A stretch of 64,000 nucleotides of DNA. Origin: Bacteroidia bacterium. Its GTDB lineage: Bacteria > Bacteroidota > Bacteroidia > J057 > JADKCL01. The stretch lies in assembly GCA_020635905.1 (NCBI GenBank), contig JACJYV010000009.1, positions 310,001 through 374,000 on the forward strand. Direction: 5' to 3'. Shown here piece by piece: positions 53,901 through 60,622 of the stretch (positions within the stretch are counted from its first letter, which is position 1; each line of letters starts with the position of its first letter). The notes under the pieces were generated by a model, which was not told the DNA's origin, made no database searches, and worked only from the letters and a program-made list of their open reading frames with translations. Made by a program: the position numbers and the translations under genes.

Positions 53901-54359
53901 GTTCAGCTCACGCACCACCTGTTCGACGGTGAAGGTGGTATCAAAGCGAAATTCGTAGATCAGGGACAAATCCACGAAAGGCTGACGCAGTGCATTATGG
54001 CTTTCGCGTGGTTTTTGAGCATTTGGAAATAATTTTCCGGTGGTTACGCCATTCCAGTCCGCCATTTTCTGGTTCAGTTCGGGAATGGAAATCTGACCGT
54101 TGGTGCAGGAATTGCGGTGAGAATCTTTGATTTTGAGGATGACCCTGCCCGGGACCACATCTTTGGGATTGTACTGCTCCGTGAATAGTTTTCCAAGGTT
54201 TCCAGAGGCGAATGACTGGTCAACCGAACCGAGGTCAAGGGCAAAAAAGAGGGTGACAGCCAAAGCAATTGCAACCAGGGAAATTCCCCCTGCAATCAAA
54301 TTTCGGCTAAATTTTCGCCTGTGGCGGTTGGAAGTGGTTGCGTTTAGTTTAGTTTTCAT
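50919..54359 (-). CDS. Secreted subtilisin-like (S8) protease with PKD and T9SS domains, copy 2
   Basis: A 1146-residue paralogue of the preceding protein. The N-terminus has a basic start followed by a single hydrophobic segment (residues about 21-41, IAGGISLVAIALAVTLFF), an atypically long signal. Catalytic residues: Asp208 (IIDTGTSFGHSEL), His273 (DHGVLVSG), Asn365 (AAGNTPSE), Ser441 (ATGTSLASPIVAG). The same Asp-rich insert (DGIDNDQDGYVDNYRG), long beta region, PKD-like HWDFGDGTGASN and T9SS tail (VFPNPASSYISTRI to VLRFIKR) are present. Each copy sits in its own transcription unit; this one has a clear terminator. Confidence 0.92.
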   Translation of the reverse strand: MKTKLNATTSNRHRRKFSRNLIAGGISLVAIALAVTLFFALDLGSVDQSFASGNLGKLFTEQYNPKDVVPGRVILKIKDSHRNSCTNGQISIPELNQKMADWNGVTTGKLFPNAQKPRESHNALRQPFVDLSLIYEFRFDTTFTVEQVVRELNQLGFIEYAEPRFIYQSFYAPNDPKLGDQYYLTAINALLGWDLSKGDSNIVIGIIDTGTSFGHSELKDKVWFNLADTIDGIDNDQDGYVDNYRGWDFGGSSLTSPPDNDPSWAGTMSGVDHGVLVSGVSVAQPNNGIGIAGVGYNCKYLPLKASYDNNTGVAYGFDALVYAADHGVPIINLSWGYNGFSQYGQDVVNYAAINKGCLVVAAAGNTPSEIEIYPASYDNILSVGGTQAAWINNVQEHDFVWYSNSGFGTSYNYLVDVVAPARNIRTTSLTNSYYAGATGTSLASPIVAGAAGILKAHFPNYTNYQIGQLLRITSHEIYTKNPDPAYTDKLGHGRIDLFDALNSSKPSVRVDSLYFKDHNNNRPEPYDTVEVYAKFINYLDPVSNLQVTLSTPDSTCVEILNSTVTVGAIPTLGYQINAQPFRIVIRENCDIEIEKWLKFSLSDPSVSYEDFEYRKFSIFPICIPFEVNNLHLSVTPIGNIGFGDCPSNNLGLGWDYKSMGNNLKTGGFMMGSSLSNFTDATKNQVSSPTRDYNLLAPPVIHEPGKIAAKEAFCQFSDGLATLPLGLKVDQNTFAFSEPGMDDFIIMEYVIRNPTNTYHSHLSAGILLEWGGTGTALTALSSGFNAGNNLLFAELGTNGGGSQIFSGIRLLTNQNAVSFNKSANAFYFTDVDKFNAISQGSSSITNVTGDLVQSLAVNQINLNPGDSIIIAFALISGMDQQDLNDHAAMALEAYHCRVRTRLLPLNLGADITECLKNAPVNLSAPVDQYETYIWSTGSTTPQITVDNAGTYYLDVFNSDGCHTSDTIHVNLLTGTSLIFANKSEADINESITFSSNAPLETNYVHWDFGDGTGASNQFHPNYSYQSPGTYLVTLISGNGYCFDTTTMSITIKALVTGTGQNLPQNDEISVFPNPASSYISTRIQNDYQGETILTVLDMQGRTVLRKTFSKFASRFEPQLEIAHIPAGNYALQVSMGDLTRVLRFIKR

Positions 54360-54608
54360 TTAATCTCTCTCCCGTGTAAAGATAACATTTACAGCTGTTT
54401 TATTGATGCAAAATCCCCTGATTTTTCATATTTGTCAGGGCTTTGATTTTGACAATTTTGCTTCAATTCTTTCCTGTAGCTTTTCAAATGTAAATCTCCT
54501 TTTTGACATCCCCCGTCAGTAAAAAGATGGAAAATACTCTATTTACGATGGCGAAGCCCTGGTGGATTTGATATTTAATCCCATTTGGGTGAAAATGTTA
54601 CCTGGTCG

Positions 54609-54660
54609 GTTTACAGTTTACAGTTTACGGTTTGAGCTCGTAACTCACAACTCACAACTC
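54609..54660. repeat. Heptanucleotide tandem repeats, locus C
   Basis: GTTTACA twice, GTTTACG and GTTTGAG, then without phase change CTCGTAA, CTCACAA twice and CTC: seven full heptads in two motif families in one array. The rest of the 365-base gap (54360-54724) holds only the upstream region of the second subtilase and the rpmA terminator. Confidence 0.8.
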
Positions 54661-54676
54661 GGTCCTGAAAAACAAA

Positions 54677-54701
54677 AAACCCGCTGGAATGCAGCGGGTT
54701 T
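54677..54701 (-). terminator. Terminator of the rplU-rpmA operon
   Basis: Stem AAACCCGCTG (54677-54686) / CAGCGGGTTT (54692-54701), 5-nt loop GAATG, followed on the minus strand by TTTGTTTTT; 24 nt after the rpmA stop. Confidence 0.88.
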
Positions 54702-54724
54702 CTATTTCTAAATTCAGATCAGGC

Positions 54725-54988
54725 TCAGGCCGAAGCGATGGGCTTTACTGAAACGAATTTCTTATTGTCTTTTTTGTTTTGGAATTCAACGGTTCCTTCG
54801 ACCAGGGCAAAGATGGTGTGGTCTTTACCAATGCCAACATTTTCTCCTGGATGAACCTGGGTGCCACGCTGACGGATGATGATGTTGCCGGGAATTACCA
54901 GTTGTCCACCGGATTTTTTCAATCCAAGACGTTTACTATGCGATTCGCGACCGTTTTTAGAACTACCTGCGCCTTTCTTATGTGCCAT
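54725..54988 (-). CDS. rpmA: 50S ribosomal protein L27
   Basis: An 87-residue L27 (AHKKGAGSSKNGRESHSKRL start, GGQLVIPGNIIIRQRGTQVH, HPGENVGIGKDHTIFAL). The N-terminus begins directly with AHKKG, without the cleaved extension found in some Firmicutes. Second gene of the rplU-rpmA operon, 29 nt after rplU. Confidence 0.98.
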   Translation of the reverse strand: MAHKKGAGSSKNGRESHSKRLGLKKSGGQLVIPGNIIIRQRGTQVHPGENVGIGKDHTIFALVEGTVEFQNKKDNKKFVSVKPIASA

Positions 54989-55017
54989 GATTTTTCAGAG
55001 TTTCTGGTTGGAAAATA

Positions 55018-55326
55018 TTATTTAATCCCTTCAATGCGGATTTTGGAGAGTTGCTGGCGGTGACCGTTTTTCTTGCGGTAGCCTTTGCGACGTTTCTTTT
55101 TGAAAACAATCACTTTGTCTCCCTGAAGGTGAGAAATAATCGTTGCTTTTACGGAAGCACCACTGACCACGGGCTGGCCCACAGTAACTTTTCCGTCTTT
55201 GTCGAAAAGAAGCACTTCATTGAACTCAACTTTGGCTCCTTCTTCCTCAGCCAGACGGTTTACGAAAATCTCCTGATTTTCCTGAACCTTCATTTGCTGG
55301 CCTTGTATGTTAACAATTGCGTACAT
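55018..55326 (-). CDS. rplU: 50S ribosomal protein L21
   Basis: A 102-residue L21: MYAIVNIQGQQMKVQENQEI, the VLLFDKDGKVTVGQPVV block and the basic KKKRRKGYRKKNGHRQ RNA-binding segment. The ATG at 55326 is used; an upstream in-frame start at 55368 would overlap the promoter. First gene of the operon with rpmA. Confidence 0.98.
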   Translation of the reverse strand: MYAIVNIQGQQMKVQENQEIFVNRLAEEEGAKVEFNEVLLFDKDGKVTVGQPVVSGASVKATIISHLQGDKVIVFKKKRRKGYRKKNGHRQQLSKIRIEGIK

Positions 55327-55355
55327 GCTTTTAATTAGAATTTTTTTTCGAACTG

Positions 55356-55386
55356 CAAAAATAACCAAATGTTCCGGGTTTCCAAA
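55356..55386 (-). promoter_or_regulatory. Promoter for rplU-rpmA
   Basis: Minus strand TTTG (55383-55386), 19 bp, TATTTTTG (55356-55363): exact Bacteroidota consensus, about 30 nt before the ATG. Confidence 0.75.
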
Positions 55387-55510
55387 TCCAGAGAAGAAAG
55401 ATTTAATATTTTCTTCCTGATTTTTTTGCAGGACAATTAGCAGATGGATGGCTGTATTGATTTCTGTACAATGGCTGGGTTTTTAACGTCCAAAAAGTGG
55501 GAAAGTAGGG

Positions 55511-55541
55511 GTTGTTGGCCCGTATGAAGCCCCTATATTTG
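55511..55541 (+). promoter_or_regulatory. Promoter upstream of the hairpin-terminator unit
   Basis: GTTG (55511-55514), 19 bp, TATATTTG (55534-55541). Transcription would start near 55547-55550, only about 95-100 nt before a strong terminator. Confidence 0.55.
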
Positions 55542-55546
55542 TGTTG

Positions 55547-55646
55547 TGACAAACGCGCATCTGCGCAATTGTCCTGTTCATTCGCCTTAATTTTGTCGAA
55601 GTTTTCATACGCTATGAAGCCGGAACCCCCAAAGTTCCGGCTTTTT
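55547..55646 (+). ncRNA. Candidate small RNA or leader attenuator upstream of the PAP2 gene
   Basis: About 100 nt with a 5' hairpin (GACAA-AC-GCGCA / TGCGC-AA-TTGTC, 55548-55573), a small hairpin TTCATA-CGC-TATGAA (55604-55618) and a 3' intrinsic terminator overlapping it by two bases. A consensus-like promoter precedes it. No open frame of its own is convincing. It may be a free-standing small RNA, or the leader of the PAP2 gene whose ATG is 16 nt after the terminator. I do not recognise a known RNA family. Confidence 0.45.
55617..55646 (+). terminator. Intrinsic terminator before the PAP2 gene
   Basis: Perfect 10-bp stem AAGCCGGAAC (55617-55626) / GTTCCGGCTT (55634-55643), loop CCCCAAA, T-run to 55646. 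It is on the plus strand although no plus-strand gene lies upstream for 8 kb. Confidence 0.85.
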
Positions 55647-55661
55647 GCTTTTCTTGCGGAA

Positions 55662-56456
55662 ATGAAATTTCGGATTCTTCTGGCTTTAATCGTCTTTCAA
55701 TGGGCTTTTTCAGGCCTTTGGGCTCAGGTTTACCAATTCAGACCTGCAGTTGACGGCACTTATCTGGGCGGAATGGCGGTGGGATACGGTCTTTTGAAAT
55801 GGCAAATGGAGAAAATTCCGCCACTTTCTCAGGCGGGAATCGCAGCGTTGGATCCCGCAACTATTCCCGGAATTGACCGCAGCGCAACCCGCTACTGGTC
55901 TCCGGGCGTCGCCCGGGCCAGTGATATTGTGGTGGGTGGCGCCATTGCCATGCCCTTTGTTGCCCTGGCCCATAAAAAAGTGCGTTCAGAATGGCTGACG
56001 CTGGGTGTGATGGGGGCTGAGGCTGGCCTCACCACCCTCGGTTTGGCCGAAATGAGCAAATCCCTGGTCAAAAGGCCACGGCCTTTTGTCTATAACCCGG
56101 CAGCGCCGCTGTCTGAAAAAGAAAAGCCGGGTGCCCGCTTTTCCTGGTTTTCGGGGCATACGTCTCTGACGGGCTGCTTCAGTTTCTTCAGTGCCAAAGT
56201 TTTTGGCGATATGTTTCCTGATTCCCGGGCGAAGCCCTGGGTATGGGCGGGTGCCGCGGCCCTGCCCGCGGGGGTGGCCTTCCTGCGCTACCGCGCAGGC
56301 AAGCATTTTCCCACAGACGTGGTCACTGGCTATGCCGTAGGCGCATTTACAGGTTGGATTATTCCCCATTTACACAAAAAGAAAAGCCAGGCAAACCTCT
56401 CTTTCTATCCGCTGGGACCGGGCAATCAGGGCGTCGGAATGATTTACCGCTTTTAG
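55662..56456 (+). CDS. PAP2-family phosphatase
   Basis: A 264-residue membrane-associated phosphatase: signal-like N-terminus MKFRILLALIVFQWAFSGLW, then the three phosphatase motifs KSLVKRPRPF, FSGHTSLTG (PSGH with Phe for Pro) and RYRAGKHFPTDVVTG, all with catalytic residues intact. It may dephosphorylate polyprenyl diphosphate or lipid phosphates in the periplasm. The ATG at 55662 gives the best signal peptide; the frame is open back to 55512 but that part coincides with the promoter, hairpin and terminator. Ends near residue 250 with a basic HLHKKKSQ tail. Confidence 0.85.
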   Translation: MKFRILLALIVFQWAFSGLWAQVYQFRPAVDGTYLGGMAVGYGLLKWQMEKIPPLSQAGIAALDPATIPGIDRSATRYWSPGVARASDIVVGGAIAMPFVALAHKKVRSEWLTLGVMGAEAGLTTLGLAEMSKSLVKRPRPFVYNPAAPLSEKEKPGARFSWFSGHTSLTGCFSFFSAKVFGDMFPDSRAKPWVWAGAAALPAGVAFLRYRAGKHFPTDVVTGYAVGAFTGWIIPHLHKKKSQANLSFYPLGPGNQGVGMIYRF

Positions 56457-56510
56457 AAGAAGATTATCCCCCTGAATCGCTCCCTGAAAATCAAATTCAC
56501 CAAACGATTA

Positions 56511-56541
56511 TTTCAGGGGAATTCCATTCTCATTATATTTG
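56511..56541 (+). promoter_or_regulatory. Promoter for the 151-residue lipoprotein gene
   Basis: TTTC (56511-56514), 19 bp, TATATTTG (56534-56541), 25 nt before the ATG at 56567. Confidence 0.6.
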
Positions 56542-56566
56542 CCCTACATTTCAAAACTTTACCAAA

Positions 56567-57022
56567 ATGAAACAAATTCTCCCCTTTTTTCTTGTTCTGA
56601 GTGCGATTTTTGCCTTTTCCTGTAAAGGAGGCAAAGAGGTTGCAGGCAAGGCCAAGGTTAAATCCTATGCCATGCTGGATCAGAGCACCTTTTTGATTTC
56701 CAAACCTGCTGATCAGGCCGATTATGGCTACTCCCAGCAAAATCCCATCAAGGTGGGCGGGAGCGAAGAGCATTCTGGCCCTGCTTCTGAAAGATATTTT
56801 TTGAATGCCCTTTTAGGTCCTCAGGGACAGGCAGTTACCTATAAACGTACAGGCAGTTGTTGTGAGTTTAAAACGGAAGCTGGCTACGAGGGCAAAGGAC
56901 TGCTGGACCAGTATGAGGTAACCTGGGAAGGCTCCAAGACGCCCAAACTGCTTTTTATTAATATGTATGACTACGGCGACCTGATGATCCCGTCAGGATT
57001 CACGGCCAAAAAGGACCATTGA
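56567..57022 (+). CDS. Conserved Bacteroidota lipoprotein (151 aa)
   Basis: ATG at 56567; signal peptide MKQILPFFLVLSAIFAFS then the lipid-modified Cys19. The blocks YGYSQQNPIKVGG, SGPASERYFLNALLGPQGQ, TGSCCEFKTE and YEVTWEGSKTPKLLFINMYD recall a small lipoprotein family found across Bacteroidota that is sometimes labelled, I believe wrongly, as a KDO-8-phosphate aldolase; the aldolase fold is not visible. Two adjacent cysteines in GSCCEF may be functional. It has its own promoter and terminator. Confidence 0.78.
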   Translation: MKQILPFFLVLSAIFAFSCKGGKEVAGKAKVKSYAMLDQSTFLISKPADQADYGYSQQNPIKVGGSEEHSGPASERYFLNALLGPQGQAVTYKRTGSCCEFKTEAGYEGKGLLDQYEVTWEGSKTPKLLFINMYDYGDLMIPSGFTAKKDH

Positions 57023-57051
57023 GGTCTTAATAATAACCGTTCAGGTTTGAG

Positions 57052-57084
57052 AATGCCCGTTTCAGCAAGGAACGGGCATTTTTT
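57052..57084 (+). terminator. Terminator of the 151-residue lipoprotein gene
   Basis: Stem AATGCCCGTT (57052-57061) / AACGGGCATT (57071-57080), extendable by two pairs inside, followed by T6. About 30 nt after the stop. Confidence 0.88.
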
Positions 57085-57125
57085 ATGGTTTTTGGCACGG
57101 TCATTGAAACATTGACTTTAACCAA

Positions 57126-57246
57126 GGGACCTCTAAAAACAAAGAAGATCAAGGCGGACGCAGGAGAAGAAAGCGCAGTTTACTTAAGTAAATGAGCATT
57201 TCTGAACCAAGTCCAACGAAGATATTCAAAGTTTTTTGAGGTTCCT
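57126..57246. repeat. 121-bp dispersed terminal-inverted-repeat element, copy 2 (MITE-like)
   Basis: Ends A-GGGACCTCTAAAAAC and GTTTTTTGAGGTTCCT match as inverted repeats at 14 of 16 positions. The centre has the perfect palindrome TTTACTTAAGTAAA. The flanks are CCAA and GCAA (3 of 4). It lies between the lipoprotein terminator and the CREST gene. The downstream gap to 57413 otherwise holds only a 24-codon open frame (57268-57342). Confidence 0.8.
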
Positions 57247-57413
57247 GCAAATTAAACCTTTACGATTATGGAAATGATACTTATCCTCGCCGCAATTGGA
57301 GCCATGGTAGCCTCAGGCAACATGAAATTCCGCAAAATCTGACTCACCATGAAAGCGAACAAATTACATATCGCAGGATGGGGATTTACAAGTACAACAG
57401 GGTACATTCCATA

Positions 57414-58103
57414 TCAACCTCCCTCTTCAGGAACGGAGGGAATACTTTCCAGGCTAAAAACGTACTCCAAAACAAAGTGACAGGCTGCGGCCCCGAAGAT
57501 ATGCCAGAGGAAATGCGTTCCAATGGGAATCCAGGCCAGATGATCAACCGTGCGGAAGAAAATCGCAATCAGGAAGGAAATCAGGGCAAAAGCCACCCAT
57601 TTCGCTTCAAAAAAACGGGTTTTGACCATCACCATGATAATTGGGATCAGAATCAACAGGGCCATAATGCCGTAACCTGTGCTGATCATGTAATTGGCGG
57701 GCACAAATTGCGAAGCCAGCCAGCGTAAGCCAAAAAGGCCCACAAAGGCGCCAATTCCCCCAATCCAGCCGCCACCTCCCCGGATAAAAAAGTAAATGCT
57801 GCCCGCCAGGCAAAGTATGAGAATGGGCAGCCAGTCCATGACCAGAAAAACCTGGGAAATGCGAAACGCATGGTAAATGGTTCCCCCTACACCTCCAATC
57901 AGCAGGACGGGCAGGCTCAGGGTAAGGAAAAGATGCTTGCGGTATTTTCCCCTCAATCTGAACGCCCACCAGGCCACAATTCCCAAAAACAATAAGGCCG
58001 AAACTGCATTGAACGGTTCCGCAATCAGGTTTTCCAGATTGGTTTCCGTGTATTGCTGCCCCCCGTCGCGCAGCCTGGTCAGTAGCAGGATGATATTCAA
58101 CAT
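57414..58103 (-). CDS. CREST-superfamily (alkaline-ceramidase-like) membrane hydrolase
   Basis: A 229-residue protein with seven predicted membrane helices. Conserved polar residues fit the CREST superfamily (ceramidases, PAQR, Per1-like): ENLIAEPFNAVSALLFLG, GGVGGTIYHAFR with the first His, and the C-terminal HFLWHIFGAAACHFV with two more His residues for zinc. A role in membrane lipid (ceramide/sphingolipid) amide hydrolysis is plausible because many Bacteroidota make sphingolipids, but this is inference. It is flanked upstream by a heptanucleotide repeat. Confidence 0.7.
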   Translation of the reverse strand: MLNIILLLTRLRDGGQQYTETNLENLIAEPFNAVSALLFLGIVAWWAFRLRGKYRKHLFLTLSLPVLLIGGVGGTIYHAFRISQVFLVMDWLPILILCLAGSIYFFIRGGGGWIGGIGAFVGLFGLRWLASQFVPANYMISTGYGIMALLILIPIIMVMVKTRFFEAKWVAFALISFLIAIFFRTVDHLAWIPIGTHFLWHIFGAAACHFVLEYVFSLESIPSVPEEGG

Positions 58104-58108
58104 GAAAA

Positions 58109-58136
58109 GTTTACAGTTTACGGTTTACGGTTTGGT
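58109..58136. repeat. Heptanucleotide tandem repeat, locus D1
   Basis: GTTTACA, GTTTACG, GTTTACG, GTTTGGT: the same family as the first half of locus C, 3.5 kb away, immediately upstream of the CREST gene start. Confidence 0.75.
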
Positions 58137-58225
58137 TGGTGGTTTGAAAGTTCAGGGTTGGTTAATAATTGGGGCAATTCAATCACTGATTTCCATTATC
58201 TCAACCTCAAATCTAACCCATTGAT

Positions 58226-58261
58226 ATCTGAAATCTTAAATCTGTTAATCTCAAATCTCTT
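58226..58261. repeat. Heptanucleotide tandem repeat, locus D2
   Basis: ATCTGAA, ATCTTAA, ATCTGTTA (one 8-mer), ATCTCAA, ATCTCTT, about 50 bp upstream of the dihydroorotase gene. The first four bases are constant. Confidence 0.65.
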
Positions 58262-58308
58262 GAAAACAGGACGTCCCACACCTGCAAATATTTTATTAGT
58301 TTCGCTGC

Positions 58309-59646
58309 ATGGCAACTTTATTGATTCAAAATGCGACCCTGGTCAACGAGGGCAAATCGTTTGAAGGGGATGTTTTTATCCGGGATGGGATCATTTTTGA
58401 AATTGCTCCCCGTTTGTATAAGGCTGCAGATGAGGTGATTGACGCCCGTGGCCTGCACTTATTGCCTGGTGTGATTGATGATCAGGTGCATTTTCGTCAG
58501 CCCGGGTTGACGCACAAGGCAGATATTTTTACCGAATCAAGAGCGGCTGCCGCAGGAGGAATTACCTCATTCATGGAAATGCCCAATACCGTGCCCCAGA
58601 CCCTGACCCAGGAATTGCTGGCCGCCAAGTATAAAATGGGTGCCGAAAACTCTGTGGTGAATTATTCCTTTTTTATGGGCGCTTCCAACGATAATCTGGA
58701 GGAATTGCTCAAAACGGATCCAGAAACGGTTTGCGGCCTGAAAATATTCATGGGTTCCTCCACAGGCGACATGCTGGTGGACGATGTGGAGGTGTTGGAT
58801 AAAATTTTCAGCCGTGCGCCCATGCTGGTGGCCACGCATTGCGAAAAGGAGGAAATTATTCAGCGAAATTATGCCCTGGCCCGCGAAAAATACGGGGACA
58901 ATATTCCCTGGGAAATGCATCCCGTGATCCGCAGCGCAGAGGCCTGCTACGCTTCCTCTTCGCAGGCCGTTGAATTAGCCAAAAAGTACGACACCCGCCT
59001 CCACATCCTGCACATTTCCACTGCCAAAGAGATCAGCCTCTTTGAAAATGTGCTTCCTTTGGAGAAAAAACGCATTACCGCGGAGGTTTGCATTCACCAC
59101 CTTTGGTTTGACGATAGCTGGTATGCCCAAAAAGGCAGCCTGATCAAGTGGAATCCTGCGGTAAAAACCGCCGCGGACCGCACCGCCCTGCTGGCCGGGC
59201 TGCTGGATAATCACCTCGACATCATCGCCACAGACCATGCGCCACACACCCTGGAGGAAAAATCCAACCTTTATCCCAAGGCGCCTTCAGGGGGACCTTT
59301 GGTGCAGCACGCCCTGCCTGCCATGCTGGAACTGGTACATTTGGGCCGCCTTACCCTCGAAAAAGTGGTGGAAAAAATGTGCCATGCCCCGGCCATTTGC
59401 TTTCAGTTGCGCAAACGGGGTTTCATCCGCGAAGGCTACCATGCAGATCTGGTGCTGGTCGATCTGAACGATCCGTGGGTGGTGAGCCGCGAAAACGTAC
59501 TTTATAAATGTGGCTGGTCACCTTTGGAAGGCCAGACTTTTTCAGCCCGGGTAAAATCTACCTTTGTCAATGGGCAAAAGGTATACCACGAGGGCAAGGT
59601 GGACGATTCCATTCGCGGACAAAGGTTGTTATTTGACCGAAAATAA
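58309..59646 (+). CDS. pyrC: Dihydroorotase
   Basis: A 445-residue dihydroorotase (amidohydrolase superfamily), which cyclises carbamoyl aspartate in pyrimidine synthesis. Motifs: LLPGVIDDQVHFRQPGLTHK (metal ligands; DQVHF where many have DHHCHF or DxHxH), the lysine of GLKIFMGSST (carboxylated metal bridge), ATHCEKEE, LHILHISTAKE and IIATDHAPHTLEEK. It starts with an ATG just after the heptanucleotide repeat D2. An allantoinase-like role is less likely. The SDR gene follows 47 nt downstream. Confidence 0.9.
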   Translation: MATLLIQNATLVNEGKSFEGDVFIRDGIIFEIAPRLYKAADEVIDARGLHLLPGVIDDQVHFRQPGLTHKADIFTESRAAAAGGITSFMEMPNTVPQTLTQELLAAKYKMGAENSVVNYSFFMGASNDNLEELLKTDPETVCGLKIFMGSSTGDMLVDDVEVLDKIFSRAPMLVATHCEKEEIIQRNYALAREKYGDNIPWEMHPVIRSAEACYASSSQAVELAKKYDTRLHILHISTAKEISLFENVLPLEKKRITAEVCIHHLWFDDSWYAQKGSLIKWNPAVKTAADRTALLAGLLDNHLDIIATDHAPHTLEEKSNLYPKAPSGGPLVQHALPAMLELVHLGRLTLEKVVEKMCHAPAICFQLRKRGFIREGYHADLVLVDLNDPWVVSRENVLYKCGWSPLEGQTFSARVKSTFVNGQKVYHEGKVDDSIRGQRLLFDRK

Positions 59647-59693
59647 ATCCAGACAGGAATTTTTGTCAGAATCTCATTAATTTGAGCCTCATT

Positions 59694-60449
59694 ATGAAAA
59701 AAGATCATTACATCATTACAGGAACTTCGCGCGGAATCGGCGAAGCCATTGCGCTGAAATTGCTGGTCCCCGAAAATAAGGTGATCTGTATTTCAAGAAA
59801 TGAAAACCCAAAACTTGCCCTCAAAGCTCTCACCACCAAAGGTGACCTCAAGGATATTGCCTTTGACCTGGACAATGTGGAGCGGATTCCTGAACTGATG
59901 CACCGTGTTTTGCGCAGGATTGATCCAGAAGAGGTCAAATCTTTGACCCTGATCAATAATGCGGGCGTAATTCACCCCATTATGCCCATTGGGGAGACCC
60001 AGCTTTTTGAGCGCATCATCCGCAATGTGAATGTGAATCTGATTTCACCCATGCTGATAATCGAGTATTTTATCAAAAATACCCGCGACTGGGATGTGGA
60101 ACGCAAAATCCTGAATCTCAACACAGGAGCTGCTTCCCGTCCTGTGAATGGCTGGAGTGCCTATTGCAGCAGCAAGGCAGGCCTGGCCATGTTTGCCCGC
60201 TGCCTGGCCGAGGAGCAGGCTGACTCAGAAACGCCCGTCAAAGTGGTGTCTTTTTCGCCCGGGGTGGTGGATACAGAAATGCAAATGGAGATCCGCGAAT
60301 CTGACAACCACAGTTTCAAGGAAGTGGAAAAATTTCGTCAGTATAAAAAGCAGGGCCAGCTCAAAAATCCAATAATGGTGGCAGATTCCATCATAGAAAT
60401 GATCCAAAGCCCTGATTTTGGGAACGTTCTGGAATACAGAATGGATTGA
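59694..60449 (+). CDS. Short-chain dehydrogenase/reductase
   Basis: A 251-residue classical SDR: cofactor loop ITGTSRGIGEAIALKLL, LINNAGVIHPIMPIG, catalytic Ser in NLNTGAAS and YxxxK in WSAYCSSKAGLAMFAR, then FSPGVVDTEMQ. It resembles sepiapterin/benzil reductases in the SPGVVDTEMQ region. The ATG at 59694 begins directly before KKDHYIITG; a TTG four codons earlier is possible. The substrate is unknown. The repeat element copy 3 begins 32 nt after its stop. Confidence 0.85.
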   Translation: MKKDHYIITGTSRGIGEAIALKLLVPENKVICISRNENPKLALKALTTKGDLKDIAFDLDNVERIPELMHRVLRRIDPEEVKSLTLINNAGVIHPIMPIGETQLFERIIRNVNVNLISPMLIIEYFIKNTRDWDVERKILNLNTGAASRPVNGWSAYCSSKAGLAMFARCLAEEQADSETPVKVVSFSPGVVDTEMQMEIRESDNHSFKEVEKFRQYKKQGQLKNPIMVADSIIEMIQSPDFGNVLEYRMD

Positions 60450-60480
60450 AAGGGTGGATTTTCGCAGGAAGATCTTTTGA

Positions 60481-60602
60481 GGGAAACTCTAAAAACAATG
60501 AAGATCAAGGCGGACGCAGGTGAAGAAAGCGCAGTTTACTCAGGTAAATGAGCATTTCTGAAACAAGTCCAACGCAGAGATTCGAAGTTTTTAGAGGTTC
60601 CC
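60481..60602. repeat. 122-bp dispersed terminal-inverted-repeat element, copy 3 (MITE-like)
   Basis: The ends GGGAAACTCTAAAAAC (60481-60496) and GTTTTTAGAGGTTCCC (60587-60602) are complementary at 15 of 16 positions. It is flanked by TTGA on both sides (60477-60480 and 60603-60606), a clean 4-bp duplication. It is the best preserved of the three copies. The ATG at 60548 inside it opens a frame that continues into the UbiA-like gene. Confidence 0.85.
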
Positions 60603-60622
60603 TTGAGTTTGTGTACGAACAA

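Noticed and set aside
55512..55661. N-terminal extension of the PAP2 protein from 55512
   Set aside because: The extension runs through the promoter, hairpin and terminator, and would bury the signal peptide that starts at 55662.
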